Of a DNA stretch of 64,000 nt, positions 27,701 through 38,960 are shown in pieces (within the stretch, counting starts at the first letter, position 1; each line of letters opens with the position of its first letter). The notes under the pieces were generated by a model. The model was given only the letters and a program-made list of their open reading frames with translations. It made no database searches and was not told the origin of the DNA. Where the stretch lies: the NCBI RefSeq assembly GCF_031877795.1, contig NC_133932.1, positions 91,913,994 through 91,977,993 on the forward strand, given 5' to 3'. The DNA is from Strix aluco. Lineage: Eukaryota > Chordata > Aves > Strigiformes > Strigidae. A program made the translations under genes and the position numbers.

Positions 27701-28226
27701 GTTGTTGCATTCTGTAACTGTCAAGCTCTTCAAGATGAACAGCCATTACATACTTACAATAGTTGAGGAACCTATGCATTATGAGTACTCTGGGAAACAG
27801 TCTTCCTGACAGACAAAAGAAGTTATATAGAAGCAACTTTCATACTTTAAATCTTCTCCCACCAAATAAAAAGTTGAGCAATATCCAGGCTCTTTAGATG
27901 AAAAAAACTATAAGCTGTGTTGGGCTGTAATTAACCCATATCATCCTTATCTCAAAGGATGTTTATGTTGCATAACACTGTAAAATACGTGGGTATTCCT
28001 GCCAGACCTAAACTGGCTGACAACGATTTCTGTGTGACAGCAGCCACACTGTACCAAATTCCCAGCCTACATCAGGTAGGTAGACACACCTAAAGCATTT
28101 AAAGGTCTTAATCTGCATGTCAAAAATTTAAACCACTATGTGGAATCTAAGCAACATTATGTGCATTGGTAGATGAAAAAATTGGTAAAATTGGTGCATG
28201 TCACATCTACCTGTTTGTATGACAAG

Positions 28227-28244
28227 GATCTGGAGATCCAGATC
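28227..28244. repeat. Short perfect hairpin
   Basis: GATCTGG and CCAGATC form a 7-bp perfect stem around a 4-base AGAT loop. It is probably incidental. Confidence 0.5.
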
Positions 28245-31200
28245 TCTTCTCCATATGCTCCCCCCAGGAGCAATGTCTGTTAAACTGAGCCTGCACCAGG
28301 TTCATCCCTTTCCAGACTGCACAGTAACGCAAGAATAAAGCTAAGATGTGGCTGAGCTACAGCCACAGTAGGGATAACACTCTAAGGAGATAAAAAAACA
28401 AGACTGAGGTGAGGAAGGCTGGCATACCTTTTAAAAACAGCTGAGACACACCAATATCCTTTTTGTATATCTGAAAGTTATCGTGACATTAGAGATATCT
28501 TCTGCTGCCTTAGAGACACCCTCCTCTATCCTGTCTCCTCAGCTGATCACAGAGGAAAGAGAAAACAATCAGATGAGTCACCACTGGAAATCTGCACGGC
28601 TGGATCGCATCTAACCCATCTATGCACCAGACACAGGAAACCAAATTACTGCCAGCCTCCCGACCACGTCTGCTCAGACACTGGAAAATGCTGCTCCAAC
28701 CTTACACTTTGTTACCATGACCAGTAGATTCAGTTCTTGCAAGACAGTTGCCCGCATGCAAAGACCAAATCTTATTGTCAAAATGTGCATGTTAAGTATT
28801 TTGTATTCTGACAAGATTAACTATTATACTGAGAACCAGACATGACTTAATAGCATTATTCTTCTTAATTACAGTATATCCGAATAAGTTTAGGAGAAGA
28901 ACATTCACCTTTTTACTGTAATTTTCAAGGGTATACAGTTTTCACAGGGAAAGATAAAAGATTTCACTGGAAAATGGAATGCCACAAGACTTTAGTTGCC
29001 ACATTACAAAACCCAAAAAGGTATATATTTTAGAAATTCTCAGCTGGGGAGGTAAGAAAGGGAAGGAGACAGAAAAGGAACCATAGGTACACACATACAC
29101 ACATTTTTTAGTCCGGTTTAAAAGTAGGTTTCCATGCCTCTTGGTCGATAAAGAAGATGAGATACTGATTTTACAGGTATGTAAGTGAAAATATTAAAAT
29201 AAGTGTAATAACACATTCAGAAATTTAGAACAGTCTGAGGCTGTATTCCCCCAATATTTCAAATGAGCAAAATGCAAAACAAATGAAAAAAACCCCAGAT
29301 CTAAAAAGCCAGTCGTTTTACAAAATTTCATGATTTAAATACTTACGAGGTAGGAAATCCACTCCAGTAAGAACGGAAAAAGTAGCTATTTACAAATAAC
29401 CTTAGGTGCACATTTCTCCTCTTCCCTTTCCAAGCCTCTCTCCTCTGTCATTTCTCCACAGCACACAGCTCCCAACCCCATCCACTGACAACTGACATGC
29501 AGAACTTCCTGGAGCCTTTAACGATGCTCTCAAATGAGATTACAGCCTGTGTCTGCAAGACCTACCCCAACGTCACAGAGGGCTTTTGGATTTTATCAGA
29601 TGCATGCTAGGTCATTAGTGAGGAACCCAGTCTGTGCATTTTAATGGGGATTTGCCTTTGAAAAAATTCATTGACACGTAAGACTCGTAGTTGTGAAGCA
29701 ATACCATCCTGAATAATCATCAAGTTGATGTTTATTATATCAGGGGTTTTTTTCCCTCCACAGCATCAGGCAAATGTCTGTGAAAGATATCCATCTGTAC
29801 CTGGAGCTCATGCCTTCATCCTCACCCCATTTTCATTCAGTCCAAATAAGAACAACTCCATGCAACCTGTTTATTGAATGGCAAGAACTCGCAACAAGGA
29901 TGCCCACATGACATTTAAAAAAAAAATTATGCAAAGGTGAGACCTTTGTAGTCAGTTACGACAGTCAATGTCCCTTTGTTACAACCCCTTCCATTTGCAA
30001 AAGAACCTGCAATCAAATGTCCAGCCCATTTTTACTTGGGATTACATTTTCAGGTGCATCAAAAAGTTGCATTTTGTCAGTGGTACCATTTAGGCAAACG
30101 GAACATGGTGACACAAAGAAGAAAAGAGGTTTTTCCTAGAGTGGAAATGCAGCAATGCTTAGCTTTGTCCTCAGCTTCACCTAACCTGAAAGAGTATCCA
30201 AAGAAGCATTTCAAGGCAGTGCAACAGCTGTTGCTACAAAACCCCCCACCCCTGTAGTGTCAAACCTGGATCTTAATTTTTCTTCCTCTTTTCCACAGTC
30301 ACTTTGACATCTGGCTTCATTTGCTTCCACTCTTTATCACATCATGATTTAGTGGCCGACATGGTCATTTGACTACATAGAAAGTCTCAGATCAAACTCC
30401 ACGAGCTAGATTTTTCAAATTCCTTCCTGAAGGAAAAAATAATAAATAAATAACAAATAGCAGGGCCTATAAAGTACTTCCAGGAAAGAATTCGCAAATA
30501 ACACTGGAGATTATATCTCTGATTAGATTGCACCCCTGAAGGGCAGGTGATGATCACTGCAGAACTGCTGGGCCGGATGGCCCAACACCTCTGAAAGACC
30601 ATCTCCCAACCAACAAAACCCCAGCAAGATGCAAGGGCTGCTTCTGCCATAGTGGAAGTCAGTGTATAAGCATATCAAATACTTCCAAATGCTTTGGCCC
30701 AGAAACTCCTGGCAGAGTTTCTATTTAAAACAGCTCCAACTGTATAAACCTTATGAAATTCATCCTGAAGAAGTTAGTTATGGCTGGAAGCCAGTCTCCC
30801 TAATTCAGGTGTCTAGCTTATACCTCAACCCCAGGCACCTAGCGAACAGCTCCCGAGTCACATAAGGAAGAGAGATGGACAATGAGCAGAAGCAGGCGAC
30901 TTGAGAAGCCTCCAGGGAAAGAGATGGCTTGTCTAAATTCAGGTGCCTGCTTCTCTTCATCCCATTAGCTCGGCTTCAAGCCAACAGCAAGCTGCCACCA
31001 AAAGGCCAACTCCGCCAACACCATGTCTTCCCTGGCACGAGCACTGGTGCCCATCTCACCTCCCTGAAGCCAAGCGAGTACCAAATACCACAAAACAGGC
31101 CGAGTCCCCATCATCAGATGAATGCCCTGAGCCAAATCACCGCAGGGTCAGACAAATGCCACAAATGGAGGCAGGAGAAGCACATGCTGAGCACAGAAGT

Positions 31201-34200
31201 TTCAATGATGACTTGCTGTGATAACCTCCTGGCACTAACACAAAACCACATCGTCATGGGACCTACCCTAGGAGCACAGTTTGGCCCAACCAACAGTTTC
31301 ACTGCCTATACTAGCTGAATTGATCCCAACCTAGATATTCCTTTAAAGTTGTGTTACATGACAACAACTTTAACTTTTTTGGCCAACGCAGTAATAACTA
31401 CTTCCCAAAATCAGTGTATCAGGTTTCTTTTCTAATAGTAATGACTGAAAGCTGAATCACATCCAGAAACAAAAGTTAGGACTTTCACATGAGCTTGTGC
31501 AAAAAAAATGTGCCAACACACCCAGCACTGGCAAAAAAAACCTAAAGCAAGTCTTATAATCCTCATGCCCTTCTAAGATAATCCCAGATGTTTTCTACCA
31601 CAAATGCAAAACACTATTGAAATTAAGTTTCTCTATTCAGTGTAGCACAAATGAAAGTTTTACAGCTAAATATCCAACTGGAAGCTAGCACGCTGTGAGT
31701 CAGATCCGTACAGCTTTCTTTTCATTGGAAAAATAAAAATTTAGCACTATTCATAAATGCTAAATTTACAGCTGCTTGCAGAAGCTCACAGCTTGAGGAA
31801 CCAAAGAACCTATTTGGAAGTAGCTTATTCACTACATTCCTTTAAAGTTAGATTTTCACTTGGATTGACCATATTCAGATATGTGAAAAACAGCAAAACC
31901 AAAACACTCCTCCTAAGGTAATTTGGATAATAAGTTAGGTGTGCCAAGCACACCTTAGACCAGCAGAAGCAGTGCGTCTGAAAGCACATGCTGTTTTGCA
32001 TTAAATTGCTGAAGTTGGAAAGCCCATTTAAAAAATGATAGTTAAGAGTTTTATTAGTCTCATTAAGCAGAAAAGTTGGGGGGTTTTTTTGTTTTGTTTT
32101 AAAAAAACCCTCCTCCAGCAGTGGATAAAGGAACTTTAAAGAGGAGTGGTAGGTACAAGAAACAGCTGGAATGTATCTGGTTATTACAACACAATAAAAC
32201 CCAAGTGTTTTCTAAAGCTCAGCAAGGTCACCGTCTAATGTAATACACCCAAGTGCTCATTAAAAACTTAAAAACTTGGACCAAAAAAAAAAAGTGTTTG
32301 ACAAAGAAAAGGTGCTAAAAGGGAGTCCACAGTAGGGAGGGGGGAAGCATGCTAAACATGGAAATCATCACCTCACCTCCTCCCGAAATTATGGGCAGAA
32401 AAAAAATGCACGACTTCACACAACTGAAGAATGGATGAGGACACAGTTCAAAAAAACAAACAAAAAAAGAAAAAGGGGGAAAAGAACAAAAGTAACATAA
32501 CTAACTGTAGTTGGTAACCACAAAATATAGAACAGAAGAAAACAAAAGTCCGGTCAGAATTGTCTGTAGATCCCCTTAAGCTGCAATGCACTTCCCCAGT
32601 ATAGAAGACATAACCATTTCTATAGTCAACAAGTTAATTCTTCCTCTTAAAGTGCTTGCAGATGCTGCTTTCATGCGAAATTTTAAAACAACCCTCAAAA
32701 CTACAAAGAGAAACCGTCCACAAAGGAAACTACACTGTGAACTCAGCTCAAAGCTATGCATGCCCATCGCACAGGACTGCGTGAAGGCAGACTTCGAGCA
32801 TCTCTGAGAAATCCAGATATAGACTTAACTTGAAAATACATAAATCCACCTTGCAGAAACAAGGAAATACTTTTTACTCTCAAGCAGAAATTGGTCCCAT
32901 TTTTCTCTCAAACACACCACCAAATACAGCACAGATACCTTTCCTGAGGTCTGGAAGGAAGGGGACAACAAAGTAACAGAGAGAATAATGTTCAGCCAGA
33001 TAAAACAGTATTACTGTCACCCACTCCCTCTAAAATATTATTGCTAGCCCTGTCATATGACATTTTGCCACAGCACTTTCACAGTCTGTAGCCAGCGGAG
33101 AACATTATTTCTAGGATTTACATTCCCACAGGATTTACTTAGCAGCATGTATATTTATGTATCAATTCATATTTATATATTAATTGGATACACTTAGATT
33201 TACTCCATGCAAGGGATCACTGCCAAGAATCTACACACAATAATGAAATACTGATGCATGCACCTAAAGGAGGGTTAAATACATCCCTTATGTAGACGTG
33301 AGCCAGGACTCTGGCAGTCGCACTGTAAGAAGTTCTCCAGAAACCAGCCCACCCAGGTTTTATGACTTGACAGAATTACCCAGTATTAGACATGGTTTAG
33401 GCAACACAATATATAGATTTTGCCTTTTCATTCACATATTTTCCATTCTGACACCATCCAGGACATTGACTAGTTCTCTACACACTGTCTGAGAATATGT
33501 TACCCAGAACTAAGAAAAACCTTTTCAGAGTGATTAGTTCACCTGAAATAAAGGTACCTACAAGAAGAGGATTTGAATGGTAAAATGAGTCTTCTATCTC
33601 TACAGTTATTCCTCCCATCTGCCATACCAGACCGTATGCATTAGATTCATGCTTGGGGGAAAAACAAAACAAAATAATCACTGAGGTAAGATCTCTATGC
33701 AAATACAGGGAAAACATCGCTGCTAGATCTCTTGCTGCATTTGCAGAAGCCATAAAAATATACAGTAGAAATGCAGACTTCGAACAGTTTCAACAAATAG
33801 AAACATTTGGTGACCACATGTCAGAGACCATTCACTGGATTTGATTGCTGTACTGTTGGTCCAAACCAAAAGAGTTCAGTAAGTAGACCTGGCTCTGAAG
33901 TTTTATCTTTAAGCCGACTCTTTCTACCAAGCTACTCTGCAAATCTGCTTTTTTAATCTTCTGAGCAGGCAAGGGGCTTGGAGGGTGCATGTCTGTGTGA
34001 GTATACATACACATTTGTTTTTTTCCCAGAAAAAGACAAAAACAAAAGCCCCCAAATAATTTTCCAACATCCCAAATGTAACAGATACTTCTAAAATCAC
34101 ACAGGAAGATAGTTATGGACTTCAAAAAGCACACTGTAATGCAATAATAAATGAAGTTGTTAGCACACACAACAGCATTCAGATAAATTAGGCTATTTCA

Positions 34201-36972
34201 CTACCTATTTAACGGCCATGGCAGATAGGAGAAGCAGAGGTATCTTTAGTTGCCATCCAGACATGCTGAGCTCTCTTCCTCTAACGCTGCCTATCAAAAA
34301 TGACAAAAACCTTATCTTGCTACAGAACTCCTAATGGTGAAACACCTCTCTCCATCAACACTGGGCAGTGTTAGCACGAGAAAGGACTTTTGTTCCACTG
34401 CAGTGTTCCTGCATGAGGGACAGTCGCAGGACTACAGGGTCCTGCTTGTGACCGAGACTGAGACTCTCGATGACAGTATCAGATGAAATTAGTAGCTTTC
34501 AGAACATCTGACTTTAACAACTCTACATCAGTTATTAGGGGAGGAAATTCAGCTCCCAAGAGGCCCTGTAATAGCTTGTGATATTAAGAGTTACTTGGCC
34601 CAACACCTATTTTCCACTTCAGTGGATCTGTTCAAGGTTGCTCCATGTGCTTTCCTACAGCTCTGCTGCTTCACTCCAACAATTCATTCAGGCACACGCT
34701 CACTGCCCACTCTCCCTCACACGGGATCTGTACATTTGACTACTTTGGGGGGAAAAAAAAAAATAAATAATCAGGCATTATTTGCCTCAGGGCACTCTAA
34801 CTAAAGATTTACAGACTTCGTGGGTCAGGTTTCAAGTTGCTTTAGCAAACAATTTCAAACCACAGACATCTACCTGAAGATTAGGGTTCATTTACGACAC
34901 AGAACGGGAATCAGAAGCTGAGACATTTTACAAGAAAACAGCACTCTCTTCTTTCCTCTTGAACTCTTAGAGGGGCATCACCCCTAAAATGGTCAAGGGT
35001 GTTGTGGGGGAGAGGGACCATGTCTCCTCTGTGTTCACAAGGCTAAACTTTGTGGTGCACTGCAGAGAGGAAGAGGCAGACTGCCCTCCCACATCTTGAG
35101 GCAGGAAAACAGACTCGGCAGTCTGGGATATTTAATAGCTGGGGGAAGAATGCTTTGGTTTGGAGGAACAGCTTTTGGCTTGCTTAAGTTATAATATGGA
35201 ACAGAACGCAGTAAAACAATTTTAACCCAGCTATTTCTAGCTTTGGCAAACACAGCTCTACCTCAGAGAAACTATTTCTAAGTTGTGGTGTTTCAGTGTT
35301 TTATTCTGGTCTCAGCACACACCACCTGCCCAGCTGAGGTGCTAAGTAAAGGCTGAGCTGCACATGAGTTTGACCAGCACCAGTTGTTACAGGCAGAGCT
35401 CAGGAGACTCCAAAAGTCCCAGATGCAAGAACCCACCACCACTAACCAGTGCTGCGTTCTGGATAAAGGGACACCTGAGGAGAGCTTTAGTTTTGCACAG
35501 AAAATGATTACTCTTTCCCCAAAAGACGTAGTGTTCTTGACATCCAGCTCTCCAAAGTGACTAACAGCCTCCAGCTAGAGTAACTGATACCAAGACAAGC
35601 AACATTATCTCCCCTCCCAGTTCACCACAGCACACAAAACACAAGAGGTTGGGGACTACACTTGAAGAGGTCTTTGCTCGGTAAAAGCATTTGCATGGTA
35701 ATGCCTTGTCTGCATTATCATAAACTACGCCTCAACACGAATCTGAATTAAAGAACAAAGTCTTTCATTAACTAACAACAGATATCAGATGCAAATTTTT
35801 GTTGTTCTTACTCTTAACCAAGTTGTTGGGTTTTCTGGGTTTGGGTTGGGTTTTTTTTTGTGTAGAACTAAGATCAAATGTTTGAGCTCCCACCAGCCAG
35901 TGGATGCCGTAAAACACGGAGACTCCAGCTGGGAACAGGCAGAAGAGGGACCTGACCAGGACACAATTTTCTCTCCCCAAAAGCTTCAAGAACAGATGGG
36001 GTGACAATTTTGCATGTTTTGGGGTGGGTTTTTTTTCCCCAAGATCTGACAAATACAGCTGCTCATTCCTATTACAAAAAGCCCTCAGCTTCAAGGTTTA
36101 AGCTCAGGCCTTCTGAGGGGTTGTTTTTTTAAGTCTCAAGAGTCCAAACAGCTCTGTATTGAAATACAGAAATATGTTAACACAGATTTCATTAGCAAGG
36201 GGAAATAGTAACAGTTTACAAAGAGATTTTTGCTTGTTCTTTTAAATATATAGTAGTTGGTGTTTGTATGCTTTCATCTTCCTCTAATGTTAGGGGGAAG
36301 CTGGCTCACAAAACCTTACCAAAACATAAGAACTTCAAGTTCATAAATATTTGGAAATCTGCCTCATCTTCAAAACTAACTGATTAATCATTACGAGTCA
36401 CCAAATTTCACTCTCAATCATGTACACACTACTGCGTGTAGTAGTACCTTGGGACATCTCATTACTCTAAAAATATCTTTACTCTTCTCATACAAGAATG
36501 GAAATGGTTCGTTTTGGCTTTTTAATCCATCTGGATTTGAACAGTAGAGAAATACAACATTTTTAGTTACTCGATTTACAATAAAACATTTCTCCAAGGG
36601 GTAAGTTTAAAAGTTACTTTAAAATGAGAAAGCTCTCACGTATCAGAAACAAAGTATAACCACACAAAGTAGATGGGGAAGGGTGGAAGCTGAACATACG
36701 TTTTTCCACTACACAAACAGTGCACGCTTTACACTTATATTGCTTTGCTAGTGCTCCCATGTGCTACTGACAGGCAAAGAGTGAACCTTTTGTAGGAATG
36801 GTACAACCAGCCAGTATCAAATGAAAACTCATAACAATTAAAACAAATCCCCAAACCCTTAAAAGCGGGTTTTCAAAGACGACATTACATCACCTTAATG
36901 AAACTATTTAAAGTAAGCTTTGCCAATTTAAAGAAAGCAATGCAAGAAAGAAATGTATACGCGAGAGAGGAA

Positions 36973-37096
36973 TGCTTTAATTACCTAAACTCACAGCTAG
37001 CTCTTACAAAACTGACACTTGGGGAAGCCAGGACTGCTTTAATTACCTACATTTACAGACGGAACTTAGAAAACTGGCACTTGTGGAAGTCATTTG
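36973..37096 (+). repeat. Diverged 62-bp tandem duplication
   Basis: Two adjacent 62-bp units start at 36,973 and 37,035, both with TGCTTTAATTACCTA. Later matching blocks are AAAACTG-CACTTG and GGAAG. They appear roughly three-quarters identical by eye, so the duplication is old. The period is not a multiple of three, which argues against the 80-codon frame spanning it being a repeated protein. It lies about 1.0 kb inside LMO7 intron 1 from exon 1. Confidence 0.8.
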
Positions 37097-37919
37097 CGAT
37101 ACCCTTGCCTACAGTGCTCTCAGTTCAAAATGCTCAATAGATTTTTAAGCACTAGATGTCATCGTTTTACAGAGGAAACAAAGAAGCCTGGACTTGGGTC
37201 TTGACAAGCTTACAAAGATGGGGGGTAAAAAGTAACCAACACTCTTCTTTGAATATTTACTCCTTTGAAAGTTACGGGGATAGCATTTCTGACAACAGAA
37301 GTTTCATCAGAAGTTTCAACAGTGAATGGGTGCAAAGAAATGTTTGATATGTTAAAATACATATAAACCAGCACGCTAAAGCTCCTCTTTAAAAGCACAA
37401 TGACCCTAAGTGAGGCTGTTCAGTATTTCTAACGTTTCCCAAAACACCTTCCACACCATCGGCCCCACTCACCCAGCCGCACGCTACCCGACACACGTTC
37501 ACGCTCAGGTACACCTACGAGCAACCTCTTTCCCCTTGCATTAGCATATACTGCAGCAGTGTGATTTTGTGTTAACGATACAGTAACACAGGTATTCACA
37601 TCAAGCACCGTGTGCAGTCAGACACTCATGTTTAAAAATAGGAGAGAAGAAAATGACTCTAATTTCAGGTTACTCTCTGTCCTGAACTCTTTTGAGACAG
37701 GAAGAAGAGTGCCTTTAATTCTGACTGTCTCAGAGCAAGCGCTAGAGAAGTAATTTACGAGATGGCAATAAATTATAAACCTTAATGACAGGAGGGTAGC
37801 CATGCCAGCCTTTAATTTGGATTTTGGGGAGGGGGGCGTTGGCGATACTGCAAAGACAGACAGATCACTGCAAACTTTCACGATACCCTCTAAGCACAGC
37901 ATCTCGCAGCTACTGACAA
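37097..37919 (-). other. LMO7: LMO7 intron 1, promoter-proximal end
   Basis: AT-rich intronic DNA between the 62-bp duplication and the edge of the CpG island. Base composition shifts abruptly at about 37.92 kb. No exon was recognised. CpG-containing words start to increase from about 37.44 kb, ahead of the island proper. Confidence 0.6.
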
Positions 37920-38128
37920 AGACACCAAGTTTGGGAGCCGCGTCCCTGGAGCTCCTGCCCGGCGACGGGGCAGCCCCACGGCAGCGCTCTCCCGCCTGGG
38001 CCGGGCGGGGGGTGCACAGAGACCCCGGACTCGCGCGGGGAACTGGGTCGGCCCGACCTCCCCGGGGAGGGGGGGGGCTGTGACAAGGGGGTGGGAGACA
38101 CGAAAAAAAAGACCAAGAGACGCCTTAC

Positions 38129-38197
38129 CTCTACCCATCGCTGGGCTTCGGCGAACGCCGCCTGGCAGTCGCACTCCGCGTCCTCTCTCCCCTCCAT
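38129..38197 (-). CDS. LMO7: LMO7 exon 1: initiator exon
   Basis: Read on the minus strand, the ATG at 38,197 sits in a strong Kozak context (GCCGGCCATGG: G at -3, G at +4). It opens 23 codons starting MEGREDAECDCQ and ending FAEAQRWVE, followed directly by a GTAAGG donor (38,128-38,123). The acidic/cysteine N terminus followed by AFAEAQRWVE is the characteristic start of LMO7 isoforms that carry the CH domain. The exon ends at a codon boundary and joins in frame to exon 2 at 2,013, across a 36.1 kb intron. An in-frame upstream ATG at 38,305 has no stop before this ATG and would add 36 residues rich in proline and alanine, but its context is weak (T at -3). I therefore chose 38,197. The paralogue LIMCH1 is less likely because its equivalent peptide is FSEAQKWIE. 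Confidence 0.9.
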
Positions 38198-38219
38198 GGC
38201 CGGCGGAGCGAGCGGAGCC

Positions 38220-38245
38220 GGGGGTGGGGTGGGGGGGGGGGGGGG
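38220..38245 (+). repeat. Poly-G tract upstream of LMO7 start codon
   Basis: On the plus strand there is G5 T G4 T, then 15 uninterrupted G (38,231-38,245). On the LMO7 sense strand this is a C-rich run about 23-48 bases upstream of the chosen ATG, probably within the 5' UTR. The plus strand is the transcription template and could form a G-quadruplex. Such runs often carry sequencing or assembly length errors. Confidence 0.85.
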
Positions 38246-38960
38246 TGCGGCGGCGAGCGGCCGGTCCTGCGGCGGGGTGGGGGCGCGGGGAGCAGCCGCT
38301 GTCATTCAGCTGCCGCCTTTTAACGCTCCCCTCGCCGTCTCCTCCCCCTGCACCTCCTCCCCGCGGAGCTCCCCCTCCCGGGAGCTCCCTGGCGCTCAGC
38401 GACCGCAAGGACGAGAAGGAGCCGCCGGCTGTAGGGCAGCGCCGCGCCCCCCCGGAGGCAGCCGGACGCTCGGGAGGGGCCGCGCCCCCCCGCAGAGGCG
38501 GCGGCTCCCTCCCGCCGGGCCGCGGCGCCCCTCGCCCTCCCTCCCGCCCGCGGGAGGCCGCCCCCGTCGGCTGCCGCCCCGGCGCATACCAGGAATAGCT
38601 GGGCACAATCGTACCTTTCAGGGCCGGCCACCTCCGCCCCGGCCCCCGCCACCTGCCGCTGCCCTGCGGGCCGCCGCCTCCCTCCGGCGGGGCAGCCCCG
38701 GGCCCGCTCCCGCTTCCCATCGGGGCTTCCCTTGCGGCCATCCACGGCGCCGGCGGGCCGGGGGAAATGACTCCACGCTCCTGTGCAGCCTCGTCCCGCG
38801 TGGGGACGAAGGTAGGAGCCTTTTCCACTGCTCTGGAAGACCCGGGGGACCCACGCTTTGTTTTGAACTCTTTTCACACAAAACGACGGAAGCAGAGGTG
38901 CGGGGGGCAGAGCTGGAGCCGCACAGCTCAGCCGCCTCGCCTCCCTCCTGCCCTCAACAC

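Larger units (their letters stand above)
17301..36972 (-). other. LMO7: LMO7 intron 1, middle part
   Basis: Nearly 20 kb of intron without a supportable exon, RNA gene or complete transposon. Local features are an (AC)6 run at 18.48 kb, a possible degraded CR1 3'-end trace near 20.56 kb, a GC-richer patch followed by three GGGGAA-containing direct repeats at 24.5-24.7 kb, a short perfect hairpin at 28.23 kb, and a GC-richer patch with overlapping open frames at 30.9-31.3 kb. Several T- and G-rich stretches (20.1, 32.07, 35.83 and 36.03 kb) are low-complexity sequence. Confidence 0.7.
37920..38960 (-). promoter_or_regulatory. LMO7: CpG-island promoter of LMO7
   Basis: About 1 kb of very GC-rich, CpG-dense sequence in an otherwise AT-rich window. 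It contains LMO7 exon 1 at 38,129-38,197. It has several GC-box-like words (for example CTCCGCCCCGGCCCCCGCC near 38.63-38.65 kb) and no evident TATA box near the start codon. That is the usual form of a dispersed-start housekeeping-type promoter. The 5' UTR should lie right of 38,197, but the transcription start cannot be fixed from sequence. The island extends at least 700 bp upstream of the ATG, which leaves room for alternative 5' exons or divergent transcription. Confidence 0.85.

Noticed and set aside
30929-31318. 129-codon plus-strand open frame with an overlapping 92-codon frame
   Set aside because: Local GC content is somewhat higher, but there is no similarity or splice context. The repeated phrase ATTCAGGTG(T/C)CT nearby suggests old repeat sequence instead.
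36898-37140. 80-codon plus-strand open frame over the 62-bp duplication
   Set aside because: The repeat period is not a multiple of three, so the two units are read in different frames. There is no protein similarity.
37890-38828. 312-codon minus-strand open frame in the CpG island
   Set aside because: GC-rich DNA has few stop codons. The frame is Arg/Gly/Pro-rich low-complexity sequence, runs through the LMO7 exon in a different frame, and matches no family.
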